Shown here piece after piece: positions 47,454-58,500 of a DNA stretch of 64,000 bases (position 1 is its first letter; the number at the start of each line of letters is the position of its first letter). The translations under genes were made by a program, and so were the position numbers. Source of the DNA: an uncultured Gammaproteobacteria bacterium (lineage in GTDB: Bacteria; Pseudomonadota; Gammaproteobacteria; Pseudomonadales; Litorivicinaceae); the NCBI GenBank assembly GCA_913057215.1, contig CAJXNQ010000004.1:1-64000 (forward strand), given 5' to 3'. The notes beneath the pieces were generated by a model. The model saw only the letters and a list, made by a program, of their open reading frames with translations. It made no database searches and was not told the DNA's origin.

Positions 47454-48395
47454 CTAGCGAAACATCGCGCTGATGGATTCTTCATTACTGACGCGGCGTA
47501 CGGCCTCGCCCAGTAGCTCAGCGATCGTAATCACGCGGACGCGGCCGGTGTTCATGATTTCTGAAGGGACGGGGATACTATCAGTCACCACCAATTCGTC
47601 AAGCGCGCTGTCCGTTAAGTTATCCAGCGCACGGCCAGACAGAACCGGGTGTGTACAGTAGGCCACCACTGCTTTTGCACCCTGTGCCTTTAAAGCTTTC
47701 GCGGCATTACATAGAGTCCCAGCGGTATCCACGATGTCGTCGACGATCAAACAGGTGCGCCCATCGACTTCACCGATGATGTTCATCACCTCCGCTTGGT
47801 TTGCCTGCGGCCGACGTTTGTCGATGATGGCAAGGTCACTATCGAGTTGTTTCGCCATGGCGCGGGCACGTACGACACCCCCAATGTCGGGAGATACGAC
47901 GACAAGATCCTTGGGTTGATTGCGCTGGATGTCATCCAGCATGACAGGTGTTGAATAAATATTATCAACCGCGACGTCGAAGAATCCCTGGATCTGATCT
48001 GCATGCAAGTCAACTGTGAGTACGCGGTCAATCCCAACACCCACCATGATATCAGCGACAACCTTGGCGGTGATGGGCACGCGTGCTGATCGTGGACGAC
48101 GGTCTTGGCGGGCATAGCCAAAATAGGGCACAACGGCTGTGATCCGAGATGCTGACGCGCGCCTGAGGGCGTCACACACAACGACAAGCTCCATTAAATT
48201 GTCATTGGTCGGAGCACAGGTTGATTGCAGTACAAAGACGTCTTCACCGCGGACATTTTCAACGATTTCAACGGCGATTTCGCCGTCTGAGAAACGTCCA
48301 ACACTGGCGTTTCCGAGCGGGACAGCGAGGTAGTCAGAGACCCTTTGGGATAATTCCGGCGTGGCATTCCCGGAAAACAGCATCAGTTGGGCCAC
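47454..48395 (-). CDS. prs: Ribose-phosphate pyrophosphokinase
   Basis: Prs makes PRPP from ribose 5-phosphate and ATP, feeding purine, pyrimidine, NAD, His and Trp synthesis. The 313-residue protein has [17 protein letters not shown], the ATP-binding [21 protein letters not shown] with catalytic residues, and the PRPP-binding [15 protein letters not shown] choose GTG at 48395: AAGGAG lies 6 bases upstream and the length fits. A longer in-frame reading from 48500 would run through tRNA-Gln. It starts 35 bases after the tRNA 3' end. Confidence 0.96.
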   Translation of the reverse strand: MAQLMLFSGNATPELSQRVSDYLAVPLGNASVGRFSDGEIAVEIVENVRGEDVFVLQSTCAPTNDNLMELVVVCDALRRASASRITAVVPYFGYARQDRRPRSARVPITAKVVADIMVGVGIDRVLTVDLHADQIQGFFDVAVDNIYSTPVMLDDIQRNQPKDLVVVSPDIGGVVRARAMAKQLDSDLAIIDKRRPQANQAEVMNIIGEVDGRTCLIVDDIVDTAGTLCNAAKALKAQGAKAVVAYCTHPVLSGRALDNLTDSALDELVVTDSIPVPSEIMNTGRVRVITIAELLGEAVRRVSNEESISAMFR

Positions 48396-48430
48396 ATGAA
48401 ACTCCTTGTCAGCACCAAGCCATGAGGAAT

Positions 48431-48506
48431 TGGCTGGGGTGGTAGGATTCGAACCTACGAATGGCGGGATCAAAACCCGCTGCCTTAACCACTTGGCCAC
48501 ACCCCA
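48431..48506 (-). tRNA. tRNA-Gln (TTG anticodon)
   Basis: A 76-base cloverleaf with encoded CCA: acceptor TGGGGTG/CACCCCA with discriminator G, D-arm GCCAAGTGGTTAAGGC, anticodon arm GCGGG-TTTTGAT-CCCGC with anticodon TTG, and T-arm GTAGGTTCGAATCCTAC. The weak first pair (T-A) is characteristic of tRNA-Gln. It begins one base after the ispE stop codon and lies inside the ispE-prs transcript, as in relatives. Confidence 0.95.
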
Positions 48507-48507
48507 G

Positions 48508-49380
48508 TTACGCGAACGCGTGCGAAGTATACAACATTGAGTGCGATCTCAGGAGCGCCAGTTTGACCTTCGCAAGGCGGTGCACTGTCTCCAGTGCTTG
48601 CGATGCTGTGTGATCTGGATCAATCACAAAGACGCTCGCGCCTGTCCCGGTCAATCTGGGCTGTCCGATGTCGGTCATTGCCTCCATCAATATTCGAATC
48701 TCAGGATGCAACGTTTGAACCAACGCTTCGCAATCATTGCTGGTTGTATCCAACTGCGAGGCGCGGATTCTGCAAGAGGGGGTGTTTCTTGTCAACTTTG
48801 GATGGGCAAAGATTGCTGCAGTGGACACATGAACGGGCGGGGTTGCAATGAGCACCTCTGTCCCACCCCAATCTGTATCCTGAAATTGCTCGCCAACACC
48901 GGTTGCAAAACAACTTCGCCCATGGACAAACAATGGAACATCGGCGCCCAGAGTCAGACCCATGGCACACAGTGTGCGAAGTGGGAGTTGCAAATCAAGC
49001 AACTCATTGAGCGCGACCAATGTGCTGGCTGCATTCGATGATCCGCCGCCGAGACCGGCTCCCTGCGGCAGTTCCTTCTCGATCAAAATCTCAATCCCGA
49101 CGGAGGCTGGGATTGGGAGCGCATGCGCTGCCTTGGCGACTAAGTTGTCTTGGCCAAGACCAAGCGGATCTTCCAGCACATGAATCCCGGGTTTCGAAGT
49201 CCGTCGCACGTGAATGCGATCAGCCCAGTCTACAAACTGAAAACCCGTTTCAAGATTGTGATAACCATCGGTACGACGGCCAATGATGTGTAGGAAACGA
49301 TTTAATTTAGCTGGCGCATGCACACACCAGCCGCCATCGAGTTGGCTGGATGGTTGGATCAGGGGTTTGGGATCTGCCAC
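48508..49380 (-). CDS. ispE: 4-diphosphocytidyl-2-C-methyl-D-erythritol kinase
   Basis: IspE phosphorylates CDP-methylerythritol in the non-mevalonate isoprenoid route. The 290-residue GHMP kinase has [23 protein letters not shown] with catalytic Lys, the ATP loop [16 protein letters not shown] and the C-terminal [11 protein letters not shown]. The start is GTG at 49380, overlapping lolB by 22 bases; family similarity begins about residue 18, so a slightly later start cannot be excluded. The stop lies one base before tRNA-Gln. Confidence 0.95.
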   Translation of the reverse strand: MADPKPLIQPSSQLDGGWCVHAPAKLNRFLHIIGRRTDGYHNLETGFQFVDWADRIHVRRTSKPGIHVLEDPLGLGQDNLVAKAAHALPIPASVGIEILIEKELPQGAGLGGGSSNAASTLVALNELLDLQLPLRTLCAMGLTLGADVPLFVHGRSCFATGVGEQFQDTDWGGTEVLIATPPVHVSTAAIFAHPKLTRNTPSCRIRASQLDTTSNDCEALVQTLHPEIRILMEAMTDIGQPRLTGTGASVFVIDPDHTASQALETVHRLAKVKLALLRSHSMLYTSHAFA

Positions 49381-49961
49381 TCGGTACTTGCCCAGCGTAT
49401 TTCCAGATCACCTCGGGCTGCTGTGAGTCGACGTGGCACTTCAAAGCGGTCTGATCCGCTTGTGACCGAGACGGTTCCGCTGTACGCCAACTGCCACCGA
49501 TCCTGAGTCAGCTCGATGATCCGACCCTCATTGTCTTTTGAGACCGAGTCAATCGGGAGGTCTGGTGCGTCGAGCCCGCGTACCCAGAAGCGAAGTGCAT
49601 CGACCGGAAGCGAGACCTGCATCACCTCAGTCAGTAACGTCTCAGCGTCGGACGCGACGCGCTCCCCATCGTCAGTGACGAGTCGTGCTTCGGTCGCATC
49701 AATTGTCAACCGCGCAACCACGGATCCTGTTGGCGACAAAATGTCGATCCGCTCAGTGGTGGGTTCGTTGATCCACCGAACAGTTCCGGATTCTGTTCCC
49801 TCCGAGGACGTCACCGAAAATTTCGCAGTCATATCCCACTGCTCGAGTTGGCTGGCCGGTAAGAACGTCAAAACCTCGCTGTCATCGTCAGATGACCAGG
49901 GCATCATCGAGCAGCCAGACAGGAGGGCGAAACCAAGAATAAAAGCAGTGCGAAGAATCAC
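49359..49961 (-). CDS. lolB: Outer-membrane lipoprotein receptor LolB
   Basis: LolB takes lipoproteins from LolA and inserts them into the outer membrane. The 200-residue protein has a signal with lipobox LSGC (Cys near 17) and the family core WDMTAKFSVTSSEGTESGTVRW, SPTGSVVARLTID and LRFWVRGLDAPD. It starts with GTG overlapping the TPR gene stop (GTGA) and overlaps ispE, giving TPR-lolB-ispE. Normal size. Confidence 0.93.
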   Translation of the reverse strand: MILRTAFILGFALLSGCSMMPWSSDDDSEVLTFLPASQLEQWDMTAKFSVTSSEGTESGTVRWINEPTTERIDILSPTGSVVARLTIDATEARLVTDDGERVASDAETLLTEVMQVSLPVDALRFWVRGLDAPDLPIDSVSKDNEGRIIELTQDRWQLAYSGTVSVTSGSDRFEVPRRLTAARGDLEIRWASTEWQIPNP

Positions 49962-51691
49962 GAATTTGTTAACCGTTCTATTGTAGATCGAATTTTCTCA
50001 CTTTCGGGGTTTGATTGATAGCCCAGATCCCAGATTCCTTGCGCCTCAATGGTACGACCGAGGTTCCAAAGCACCTCGCCGTAGTGTGCGGCAATCTCAT
50101 GATCTTGGACGATGGCCCATGCACGCTCGAAGTAGGGAAGTGCCTCTTCAAGGCGACCGAGCTTGAATAACACCCATCCCATAGAGTCGAGGATGGCTGG
50201 AGATTCCGGTTTTTTCTCCAGTGCTTTCTCAATTAGGATCAATGCCTCGTCATATCGGTCTGTGCGGTCTGCCAAGGTGTATCCAAGCGCATTGAGCGCA
50301 TCGGCATCCTCGGGATCCGATTTCAGAATTCGCCGTAGGTCTGCCTCGGCATTCGGGATATCGCCCATCTGCTCATACGCCAGTGCGCGGGTGTACAACA
50401 CATCGCGTCGATCTGGATCGTCGATCAGTGCTTGGCTCAGTACAGGGATTGCATCGGCTGCCATACCATTGGTGGTCTGAAACTGTGCCTCAGCCAATGT
50501 CAGTTGCGGTCTGAGCCCCGGAAACAGAAGGCGGGCTTCGTCAAACCATCGAACCGCTTGTTCGGGTTGCTCTTTGCTCAGTGCAAGCGAGGCCAATTGC
50601 TTGCGTGCTTCAACAATCAACTCACCGCGATCGACGCGTAAAAAACGATCAATCGCCAAATCAGTCTGCTGGTTCGTTTTCGCAAGCTCGCCCAAGTGAT
50701 AGTAGGCGTTGGCGCGGAAGCGCTCAGTCGCAAGCAGTGACTTGAGATGCATCTCGGCATCGACATAATGCTCTGCCTGCATCTCGAGTAGCGCCAGGGT
50801 TAAACGATCTTGATGGCGGTCGGGGTCAGTCTCGAGCGCTGCTCTCAGAAGCGCACGTGCTTGCTCCGCATCCCCTACCAACCCAGACCAACGTGCTTTT
50901 TGAGATTGCACATTGGCATCATTCAATACCTCAGGGAAGCGATTGAGACGGGCAATTGCTTGCGTTCTGTCAGGTAGATCGAGACGCGCTCGGAAGAGCA
51001 CCACTTCAGGAATCGCAGGATGGGTTTTCATCCACTGATCGAGCCATGCGGTCCCCGACTCTGATTGATTGCGATTTTTGATTTCTGTGACCACCAAAGC
51101 CAGCGATCCGTTCCCAGTGAGCTCAGCCAGATTTTGAAATCGAGGAGTGAGAGCAGCTTGTTTGTCTGAATCGACAGTCGCCCAAAAGCTCGCAATCCAG
51201 TGAACTTGGTAGTCTGGATCCTGCGTCAGTAAGCGGCCAAGTGACTGCTGTGCTTCAAGTGCAGTTCCATGCTCGACGGCGTAAATGAGCGACGCCTCCA
51301 GTGCACTTTGATTATTTGGATCCAGCTGGCGCCACCGTGCCAGTGCCTCAGCCGATTGGGCTGGCGTACCCACTTGACGCGCCAAGAAGGCGGCACGCTC
51401 TGCGACTTCACTTTGTTCGGACTGCTGAGCAGCTTGCAGATACAAGGTGACTGCCTGCGCGGTCTGATTTTCAGCCAGTGCGCGCTCCGCCATCAACACC
51501 AACCCAGCAGGTGTGCGAGGTTGATATGTGGACATCGGCGTGTGCGTCGGTTCGACAGTCGCTGTGGAATGGAGTGGCTCGGTCTCACCCGACGGTACTG
51601 TTTGGCATGCCGTAAGCAGGAGGCAAACGCAGAGCACAGAAGCTCTGTTACAATTCGGCCACTGTATCTTCATGGGTTGCATCACGTTCAT
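49958..51691 (-). CDS. Tetratricopeptide-repeat lipoprotein
   Basis: The 577-residue protein has a lipoprotein signal with lipobox LTAC (Cys near 29 from the 51691 start, or 23 from the ATG at 51673) and many helix-turn-helix repeats of the TPR type, clearest in the C-terminal third (VLYTRALAYEQMGDIPNAEADL, LNALGYTLADRTDRYDEAL, ILDSMGWVLFKLGRLEEAL). Homologues occupy this spot, divergent from hemA, in Pseudomonas and others; their job is unknown, though partner genes lolB and envelope targeting suggest an outer-membrane scaffold. The hemA promoter lies within its signal-peptide codons. Confidence 0.88.
   Translation of the reverse strand: MNVMQPMKIQWPNCNRASVLCVCLLLTACQTVPSGETEPLHSTATVEPTHTPMSTYQPRTPAGLVLMAERALAENQTAQAVTLYLQAAQQSEQSEVAERAAFLARQVGTPAQSAEALARWRQLDPNNQSALEASLIYAVEHGTALEAQQSLGRLLTQDPDYQVHWIASFWATVDSDKQAALTPRFQNLAELTGNGSLALVVTEIKNRNQSESGTAWLDQWMKTHPAIPEVVLFRARLDLPDRTQAIARLNRFPEVLNDANVQSQKARWSGLVGDAEQARALLRAALETDPDRHQDRLTLALLEMQAEHYVDAEMHLKSLLATERFRANAYYHLGELAKTNQQTDLAIDRFLRVDRGELIVEARKQLASLALSKEQPEQAVRWFDEARLLFPGLRPQLTLAEAQFQTTNGMAADAIPVLSQALIDDPDRRDVLYTRALAYEQMGDIPNAEADLRRILKSDPEDADALNALGYTLADRTDRYDEALILIEKALEKKPESPAILDSMGWVLFKLGRLEEALPYFERAWAIVQDHEIAAHYGEVLWNLGRTIEAQGIWDLGYQSNPESEKIRSTIERLTNS
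51646..51654 (+). promoter_or_regulatory. Extended -10 promoter element for hemA
   Basis: TGTTACAAT is a close match to the extended -10 (TGn then TACAAT, 5 of 6). No good -35 is found, which extended -10 promoters tolerate. The RNA would start about 33 bases before the hemA ATG. The element lies within the first codons of the divergent TPR gene. Confidence 0.5.
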
Positions 51692-51693
51692 TC

Positions 51694-52965
51694 ATGGCTC
51701 TTTTATCACTCGGGCTCAACCATACCACGGCACCGGTCGATCTGCGCGAGCAGGTTGCCTTCGATGCAGATCGTCTGCCGAGCGCGCTTGAGGAACTGAA
51801 AGCGACATTTCCAGCGGTGCGCGAGGGTGCCATCTTGTCCACCTGCAATCGGACAGAGTTGTTTTTGGCGATTGATGGCGACGAATCACCTGACATTGCC
51901 GGTTGGCTCGCAGGCTTTCATGGGGTGTCACGCGAAGCGCTCGAGTCGCATATTTATGCATTTCACGAATTAAGAGCGGCACAGCACATGATGCGCGTGG
52001 CCAGCGGTTTAGATTCGTTGGTATTGGGTGAGCCTCAGATTCTCGGCCAGTTTAAGGATGCAATTCGGTATGCCCGTGACGCGCGTGCAACAGGCTCGGA
52101 ACTGGAACAAGCCTTTGCCAAGGTCATGAGTGTTGCAAAGCGCATTCGGACTGAGACTGCGATCGGTCGCAATCCGGTCTCGGTGGCCTACGCATCTGTC
52201 ACGCTCGCAGGTCGAATTTTCTCAAACTTGGCGTCTTGCCATGTGGTGTTGATTGGGGCGGGTGAAACCATGCAGTTGGTTGCTGAACACATGGCGGGCC
52301 AGGGGGTACGTGGGATCGACGTGGTGAATCGAACGCTTGCCAATGCCGAAACGCTCGCAGCCACGATTGATGGATATGCCTGGCCGTTAGATGCACTGAG
52401 TGAACGCATTGCACACGCGGATATTGTGATCTCATCCACGGCATCGCCTGTCCCAGTTCTGGGTAAAGGCATGGCCGAACGCGCTCAAAAGACTCGACGG
52501 CATAAGCCCATGTTTATGGTGGATTTAGCTGTACCACGCGACATCGAGCCTGAGGTTGGTGATATCGATTCGGTCTATCTTTACACCGTGGACGATTTAA
52601 ATGCGGTCGTCGAAGAGGGGCTCGAGCAGCGTCAAGAGGCGGCCAGACAGGCCGAGCGACTGATCGCCGAGGCCTTGGATGATTGGCAACGTGAGATTCG
52701 TGGATACCGTGCTGTCGACTCTATTCGGGCTTTACGCGCAAGCTGCCAAGATGTCTCTGAGCGCGAGCTTGAGCGTGCGCGAAAGGCCATCAAATCCGGC
52801 AAAAGCCCCGATGAAGCGCTTGAGCTGTTGACCAGGAATCTCACCAACAAATTTCTGCATACCCCAACGGTTGCACTTCGCAGTGCGGCCGAGCAGGGTG
52901 ATTTGTCATTGATCGAATCAGCCAATCGTCTATTTGGCATCGACGACGTTGAGGATTCAGAGTGA
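51694..52965 (+). CDS. hemA: Glutamyl-tRNA reductase
   Basis: HemA reduces glutamyl-tRNA to glutamate semialdehyde, the first committed step of tetrapyrrole synthesis by the C5 route. The 423-residue protein has [16 protein letters not shown], the catalytic C51 in [27 protein letters not shown], the NADPH-binding [11 protein letters not shown] and the dimerisation helices at the C-terminus. No clear ribosome site precedes the ATG, unlike its neighbours. The stop overlaps the prfA GTG, giving hemA-prfA-prmC. Confidence 0.97.
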   Translation: MALLSLGLNHTTAPVDLREQVAFDADRLPSALEELKATFPAVREGAILSTCNRTELFLAIDGDESPDIAGWLAGFHGVSREALESHIYAFHELRAAQHMMRVASGLDSLVLGEPQILGQFKDAIRYARDARATGSELEQAFAKVMSVAKRIRTETAIGRNPVSVAYASVTLAGRIFSNLASCHVVLIGAGETMQLVAEHMAGQGVRGIDVVNRTLANAETLAATIDGYAWPLDALSERIAHADIVISSTASPVPVLGKGMAERAQKTRRHKPMFMVDLAVPRDIEPEVGDIDSVYLYTVDDLNAVVEEGLEQRQEAARQAERLIAEALDDWQREIRGYRAVDSIRALRASCQDVSERELERARKAIKSGKSPDEALELLTRNLTNKFLHTPTVALRSAAEQGDLSLIESANRLFGIDDVEDSE

Positions 52966-54047
52966 CGACTTCCTTACAAACCCGGCTCGAATCTCTGGTA
53001 GATCGCCATGAGGAGCTTTCGGCACTCCTCTCCGACCCTGACGTCATTGCCGATCAGAAACAGTTTGTCAGCTATTCACAGGAGTACAGCGAGCTCGATC
53101 CGATCGTCTCTTTAGTGCAACGGGCGCGTGAGGTCGATGCTGATCTCGAAGAGCTTGAATCCTATTGTAAAGGCAGTGACCCAGATCTGCGTGATCTCGC
53201 GGAGGCTGAGATTCCTGAGCTTCGACAGACCCAAGCGCAGTTACAAGCGGACTTGAAACTCGCTCTGATTCCCAAAGATCCAGCCGATGCACGCAATGCC
53301 TTCGTCGAAATACGTGCGGGAACGGGTGGCGATGAAGCCGGACTGTTTGTCGGTGATCTGCTCAAAATGTATCTGAAATATGCGGAGACGAAAGGGTGGA
53401 AAACGGAACTGATCAGCGAGTCAAAAGCTGAAGTGGGGGGCTTTAAAGAGGTGGTCCTCAAGGTGTCCGGGGAGCGTGTATATGGGCAGTTGAAATTTGA
53501 ATCCGGTGCGCATCGTGTACAACGGGTTCCTGCGACTGAGTCTCAGGGTCGGATTCATACCTCAGCTTGTACCGTGGCCGTCCTTGCCGAACCCGATCCC
53601 ATGCAAGAAACCACAATCGATTCGAAGGACTTGCGAATCGATACCTTCCGAGCCAGTGGTGCAGGCGGACAGCATGTGAATAAAACCGACTCAGCCATTC
53701 GCATCACGCATTTGCCCACAGGGGTTGTCGTCGAGTGTCAGGACGAGCGCTCCCAGCACAAAAATAAAGCGCGTGCACTGAGTTTGTTGGAGGCACGACT
53801 CGATGACATGGTGCGTCAAGAGCATCAGGCGAAAGAAGCCAGTGAGCGGAAATCGTTGGTGGGCAGCGGTGATCGATCCGAGCGGATTCGGACCTATAAC
53901 TTCCCACAGGGGCGGGTGACGGATCACAGAATTAATCTCACGCTCTATCGTCTTGACGAGATGATGGAGGGTGCCTGTGATCTTGTGATCGAGCCACTGG
54001 TGCAACAACATCAAACAGAATTACTCGCTGGTATTGAGAGCGCATGA
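52962..54047 (+). CDS. prfA: Peptide chain release factor 1
   Basis: RF1 reads stop codons UAA and UAG and triggers peptide release. The 361-residue protein contains the PxT codon-recognition motif as PAT ([14 protein letters not shown], about 187), the catalytic GGQ in [13 protein letters not shown] (about 231), and [16 protein letters not shown] rather than SPF identifies RF1. Starts with GTG in the hemA stop and overlaps prmC (ATGA), the gene for the enzyme that methylates its GGQ glutamine. Confidence 0.98.
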   Translation: MTTSLQTRLESLVDRHEELSALLSDPDVIADQKQFVSYSQEYSELDPIVSLVQRAREVDADLEELESYCKGSDPDLRDLAEAEIPELRQTQAQLQADLKLALIPKDPADARNAFVEIRAGTGGDEAGLFVGDLLKMYLKYAETKGWKTELISESKAEVGGFKEVVLKVSGERVYGQLKFESGAHRVQRVPATESQGRIHTSACTVAVLAEPDPMQETTIDSKDLRIDTFRASGAGGQHVNKTDSAIRITHLPTGVVVECQDERSQHKNKARALSLLEARLDDMVRQEHQAKEASERKSLVGSGDRSERIRTYNFPQGRVTDHRINLTLYRLDEMMEGACDLVIEPLVQQHQTELLAGIESA

Positions 54048-54865
54048 CCCTGTCGGGTGTCCTGAATTCCCCCGTCGTCCAGTCGGCTGAGTGGACGTCG
54101 TCTGAGCTTGATTTGGTGTGTGAGCAGGTCTTGGACTGTGCACGGATTGACCGGGTGCTGGAACCGCATCGAGTGATTGATGATGCGTTGGTGGATCGCG
54201 TACTTCAAATTGCCGGGCGCTGCGCTGCAGGAGAGCCTTTGGCCTATGTCCTCGGGTGGTGTGATTTTGATGGATTGCGTCTGCAAGTGTCTCCAGATGT
54301 ATTGATTCCAAGACCGGATACTGAAACCTTGGTGCAGTCGGCACTTGAGGTGATCGGATCACGTCCGGTGCGTCTTTTAGATGTCTGCACAGGAACAGGG
54401 GCGGTGGCACTCAGTTTGAAAGCACGCCGACCTGAGATCGATGTGTCTGCGTCAGATCTTTCACCTGAAGCCATCGAGGTGGCACAAGCCAATGCGGTCA
54501 GGTTGCATCTCGCTGTGAGGTTTTTTATCGCCGATGGGTTCGAGCACGCCGGGATCTATGATGTGATTTGTGCCAATCCACCCTACATCGCAGAGCACGA
54601 CAGTCGAGTCGATCCGGCTGTGATCCAGCATGAACCGAGACTTGCACTCTTTGCTGGCTTGGATGGATTGGCCGTGATTCGTAGACTGATTCAGGATGGT
54701 CAATCCCACTTAACTGCTGGTGGTTGGCTGCTGATCGAGCATGGACTGGATCAGCGGGAGGCCGTCGTGGAGCTTGCACAGGCACACAGATGGAGTCACA
54801 TTCAGACGCTTCAGGATCTTGCAGGACGAGATCGAGTGACCCGAATGAGGAAACCCTATGCATGA
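54044..54865 (+). CDS. prmC: Release factor glutamine methyltransferase
   Basis: PrmC methylates the glutamine of the GGQ motif in RF1 and RF2. The 273-residue protein has an N-terminal helical recognition domain, [29 protein letters not shown], the SAM site [14 protein letters not shown] and the catalytic NPPY ([10 protein letters not shown]). Full length. It overlaps prfA by 4 and moeB by 8 bases. Confidence 0.96.
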   Translation: MTLSGVLNSPVVQSAEWTSSELDLVCEQVLDCARIDRVLEPHRVIDDALVDRVLQIAGRCAAGEPLAYVLGWCDFDGLRLQVSPDVLIPRPDTETLVQSALEVIGSRPVRLLDVCTGTGAVALSLKARRPEIDVSASDLSPEAIEVAQANAVRLHLAVRFFIADGFEHAGIYDVICANPPYIAEHDSRVDPAVIQHEPRLALFAGLDGLAVIRRLIQDGQSHLTAGGWLLIEHGLDQREAVVELAQAHRWSHIQTLQDLAGRDRVTRMRKPYA

Positions 54866-55619
54866 TCAAGAGCTGTTGCACTATGCGCGACAAATCTTAC
54901 TCAGTGATGTGGATCTCGACGGTCAGAATCGGCTTCGTGCTTCACATGTGGTGGTGCTCGGTCTTGGTGGTCTTGGCAGTCCTTTGGCGTTGTACTTAGG
55001 CGCAGCCGGCGTTGGTCGCTTGACCCTGGTCGATGGCGATTCCGTTGATCCCACCAATCTGCATCGTCAAGTGATCCATGCACAAGAGACGATTGGTGTG
55101 CACAAGGTGGATTCGGCCAAGGCGCGTATTCTCGGGCTCAATCCGTTTATCAATGTTGAGACAGTCAGCGAACATGCGGATGCCTCGAACCTTGAGACCC
55201 TCCTTGCGTCAGCAGATCTCCTGGCTGATTGCACAGATCGCTTCGCGACTCGATTTCTAGCCAATGATCTTGCGCGTCGAGCACAGATTCCATTGGTGTC
55301 TGCGGCTGCACTTGGCACGGAGGGGCAGTTGACGACCATTGATCCACGTACGTCTCACAATCCCTGTTATGCCTGCTTGGTCCCAGATGTACCAGACCAC
55401 GAGCCAACGTGTGCGGAAACGGGGGTATTAGGCCCAGTGGTCGGTGTTTTAGGCACACTTGCAGCCGTCGAGGTGATTGGAGTCCTGCTTGACTGGCCAG
55501 ACCGATTGGTCGGTCGATTACTTCGCTTCCAGGCCAAGCAGATGGACTGGCGGTCATTCCGCTATGGCAAGGACGCGCACTGTCCAGTCTGTGGCTCAGG
55601 CGTTGAGCTTGGATCGTAG
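54858..55619 (+). CDS. moeB: MoeB/ThiF-family adenylyltransferase
   Basis: The 253-residue E1-like enzyme activates the C-terminus of a ubiquitin-like sulphur carrier (MoaD for molybdopterin, or ThiS). It has the start [18 protein letters not shown], the nucleotide loop [35 protein letters not shown], and the zinc site CYAC...CPVC. A cysteine-containing loop ([15 protein letters not shown]) fits MoeB. No rhodanese domain is attached. Whether it serves MoaD or ThiS cannot be told; the hemA-prfA-prmC-moeB order is common in gammaproteobacteria. Convergent with gatB, overlapping by 24 bases. Confidence 0.9.
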   Translation: MHDQELLHYARQILLSDVDLDGQNRLRASHVVVLGLGGLGSPLALYLGAAGVGRLTLVDGDSVDPTNLHRQVIHAQETIGVHKVDSAKARILGLNPFINVETVSEHADASNLETLLASADLLADCTDRFATRFLANDLARRAQIPLVSAAALGTEGQLTTIDPRTSHNPCYACLVPDVPDHEPTCAETGVLGPVVGVLGTLAAVEVIGVLLDWPDRLVGRLLRFQAKQMDWRSFRYGKDAHCPVCGSGVELGS

Positions 55620-57038
55620 AATTTCATTGACCGCTTGCGGGTTGGCTTTGCCTCCAGACTTTTTCATGACCTGCCCGACAAAAAAGCCCAGCATCTTCCC
55701 CTGCTTGTCACCGGGTGCCTGCCGGTAGTTCTCAACCTGCTCGGGGTTCTCAGTCATCACTGAATCCACAATGGCCTCGATGGCGCCCGTATCAGTCACC
55801 TGTACCAGACCGCGTGCTTCAATAATGTCATCGACACTGCCTTCATTGGCTAATAAGGCATCAAACACAATCTTGGCTGTTTTCGAATTCAGTGTTTGAT
55901 CCTTGATGCGGCCGATGAGATCGCTCAGATGCTCCGTTGTCACTGGGCAGTCGTGGATACTTTGGCTGCGCTGATTCAATTCAGCCATGACGCTTCCCAT
56001 CACCCAGTTCGCGGCCAATTTTCCCTCACCTGACTGTTCAGCAACTGCCGAAAAGTAGTCGGCGATGTCACGGTCGGCAACGAGGACGCCGGCATCGTAC
56101 TCCGTGATGCCATAACGCTCGATGTAGCGGGCCTTGCGGGCCGCCGGCAGTTCAGGCAGTGTGTCACGACAAGCCTGAATAAAGTCTTCATCGATGACCA
56201 CTGGCAAGAGGTCGGGGTCGGGGAAGTAGCGATAATCATTGGCCTCTTCTTTGGAGCGCATTGAACGCGTTTCATCGCGATCCGGGTCATACAGACGGGT
56301 TTCTTGGATGATCCGCCCACCATCCTCAAGAATTTCGATTTGCCGGTTGATTTCTGTGTTGATAGCTTTCTCGACAAACCGGAACGAGTTGACGTTTTTG
56401 ATTTCGGTGCGAGTCCCAAGTGCTGTCGATCCCTCAGGGCGAATCGAGACATTGCAGTCGCAACGCATTGAGCCCTCAGCCATATTGCCATCACTGATAT
56501 CCAGATACCGAATAATGGAGTGAATGACGCGCAGATAGGCCACCGCCTCTTTTGCCGAGCGCAGCTCAGGCTCGGACACGATTTCAAGCAATGGTGTGCC
56601 TGCGCGATTGAGATCAATTCCCGTCATTCCATCGTAGGCATCGTGGATACTTTTACCGGCATCCTCTTCGAGGTGGGCGCGTGTCACTCCGATCCGCTTG
56701 GTGTCTCCGTTCTCAAGCGTAATGTCAACCTCGCCGCGACCCACAATTGGCAAATCGAACTGGCTGATTTGGTAGCCTTTCGGTAGATCGGGATAAAAAT
56801 AGTTTTTGCGATCGAACACAGATGTTGTTCCGATTTCGGCATGGATCGCGAGGCCAAACTTGACGGCCATCTCAAAGGCGCGCGCGTTTGGAACAGGCAG
56901 CACGCCTGGCATCCCTAAATCGACAAGGCTCGCTTGTGTATTCGGCTCTGAACCAAAGGTTGTCGACGATCCTGAAAATATTTTTGAGGCGGTGTTGAGC
57001 TGTACGTGCACCTCAAGACCAATCACAGCTTCATACAT
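55596..57038 (-). CDS. gatB: Aspartyl/glutamyl-tRNA amidotransferase subunit B
   Basis: GatB is the kinase/tRNA-binding subunit of GatCAB, which turns Glu-tRNA-Gln or Asp-tRNA-Asn into the amide form. The 480 residues have [57 protein letters not shown] and the C-terminal tRNA-binding helical tail ([21 protein letters not shown]). Full length. Order gatC-gatA-gatB with short overlaps indicates one operon. Confidence 0.97.
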   Translation of the reverse strand: MYEAVIGLEVHVQLNTASKIFSGSSTTFGSEPNTQASLVDLGMPGVLPVPNARAFEMAVKFGLAIHAEIGTTSVFDRKNYFYPDLPKGYQISQFDLPIVGRGEVDITLENGDTKRIGVTRAHLEEDAGKSIHDAYDGMTGIDLNRAGTPLLEIVSEPELRSAKEAVAYLRVIHSIIRYLDISDGNMAEGSMRCDCNVSIRPEGSTALGTRTEIKNVNSFRFVEKAINTEINRQIEILEDGGRIIQETRLYDPDRDETRSMRSKEEANDYRYFPDPDLLPVVIDEDFIQACRDTLPELPAARKARYIERYGITEYDAGVLVADRDIADYFSAVAEQSGEGKLAANWVMGSVMAELNQRSQSIHDCPVTTEHLSDLIGRIKDQTLNSKTAKIVFDALLANEGSVDDIIEARGLVQVTDTGAIEAIVDSVMTENPEQVENYRQAPGDKQGKMLGFFVGQVMKKSGGKANPQAVNEILRSKLNA

Positions 57039-58500
57039 GTGTAAGACCCTCTGGACGCGCCTGATGCCAATCGGTGGCTTGCTGTAATTGATGCGCAGCG
57101 TTCAGGATGCGGCCTTCTGAAAACGCAGGCCCAGTGAGCTGATAACCAGCCGGTAATCCATCGATGAGTCCGGCTTGAAAAGATCCGCCCGGAAGCCCCG
57201 CTAAATTTGTCGCTACTGTGTAGATGTCTTCAAGGTACATCGCGACAGGATCGGTTGATTTTTCACCAATTGGAAAGGCTGTTGACGGAGTGGTTGGGCT
57301 CAACAACAGATCGCATTCGGTGAAGGCCTGTGTGTAATCGTCTCGAATCAAACGCCGAATCTGCTGTGCTTTTTTGTAATAGGCATCGAAGTAGCCCTCA
57401 CTCAATGCATAGGTTCCGATGAGGATGCGCCGCTTCACTTCGCTGCCAAATCCTTCGCTCCTTGAGCGTTCATACAGATCCATTAAATCGGTTGGGTTGT
57501 CTGCCCGATGCCCAAAACGCACCCCGTCGTAGCGGGATAGGTTCGAACTCGCCTCTGCTGGCGCAATCACATAATACGCGGGGATTGCTTCGGCCACATG
57601 CGGTAATTGAACGGTCTTAAATTGAACCCCGAGCGCCTGAAACGCCTCGATCACCGCATCCACGCGTTGCCCCATACTGGCATTCAAGCGTTCATCAAAG
57701 AAGGCTTCAGGGAGGCCGATGGTCATGCCTGTGAGCGGCTTCTCGAGCTCTTGTGCATAATCATCCACGGGTACGTTGGCCGAGGTTGAGTCACGGACAT
57801 CGTGGCCTGCAATCACGCCAAGACCGAGTGCGATATCTTCAGCTGTTTGCGCGATCAAGCCGCCCTGATCCAAACTCGACGCAAAGGCAACCATCCCGTA
57901 GCGACTGACGCGCCCGTAGGTCGGTTTAAGACCTGAGGTGCCGGTTAAGGCCGCCGGCTGTCGAATCGAGCCTCCAGTATCTGTGGCGGTGGCCAGTGGG
58001 GTCATCGATGCGGCAACAGCGGCTGCTGAGCCTCCGGAGCTTCCGCCAGGTACGCGCGATAAGTCCCAGGGGTTGTGAACCGGTCCGAATACTGAGTTCT
58101 CATTGGATGAACCCATGGCGAACTCGTCCATATTGAGTTTGCCCAGTGTGACCAAGCCCGCTGTTTTACACTGTGTCACGACGTGTGCGTCGTAGGGTGC
58201 GATAAAGTTTGCCAGCATCTTTGAGCCACAACTGGTGAGCACACCCTCTGTGCAAAATAGGTCTTTGTGTGCGATTGGCACGCCGGTCAGTGGGCCGGCT
58301 TGGCCCTTGGCATGACGCGCGTCGGCATCCACTGCATGAGCGCGCGCGGCCTCTTCGGTCACTGTGATAAATGCATTGGTTTTGGCATTGAGTGCGCCAA
58401 TCCGCTTCAGAAATGCATCAGTGATCTCAACACTTGAAAATGTTTTAGCCTGAAGGCCTTCAGAGAGTGCTTTGAGCGAGAGGTCTGTAATCTCGTTCAT
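57031..58500 (-). CDS. gatA: Aspartyl/glutamyl-tRNA amidotransferase subunit A
   Basis: GatA is the glutaminase that supplies ammonia to GatB. The 489-residue amidase-signature protein has the Ser-cisSer-Lys triad: K79 (AHKDLFC), the Ser in GGSSGGS (about 154) and S178 ([11 protein letters not shown]). Full length with the C-terminal [12 protein letters not shown]. It begins in the gatC stop (ATGA) and overlaps gatB by 8 bases. Confidence 0.97.
   Translation of the reverse strand: MNEITDLSLKALSEGLQAKTFSSVEITDAFLKRIGALNAKTNAFITVTEEAARAHAVDADARHAKGQAGPLTGVPIAHKDLFCTEGVLTSCGSKMLANFIAPYDAHVVTQCKTAGLVTLGKLNMDEFAMGSSNENSVFGPVHNPWDLSRVPGGSSGGSAAAVAASMTPLATATDTGGSIRQPAALTGTSGLKPTYGRVSRYGMVAFASSLDQGGLIAQTAEDIALGLGVIAGHDVRDSTSANVPVDDYAQELEKPLTGMTIGLPEAFFDERLNASMGQRVDAVIEAFQALGVQFKTVQLPHVAEAIPAYYVIAPAEASSNLSRYDGVRFGHRADNPTDLMDLYERSRSEGFGSEVKRRILIGTYALSEGYFDAYYKKAQQIRRLIRDDYTQAFTECDLLLSPTTPSTAFPIGEKSTDPVAMYLEDIYTVATNLAGLPGGSFQAGLIDGLPAGYQLTGPAFSEGRILNAAHQLQQATDWHQARPEGLTHV

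Noticed and set aside
48396-48500. Upstream extension of prs
   Set aside because: The in-frame extension runs through tRNA-Gln; GTG at 48395 has AAGGAG at good spacing and gives the normal protein length.
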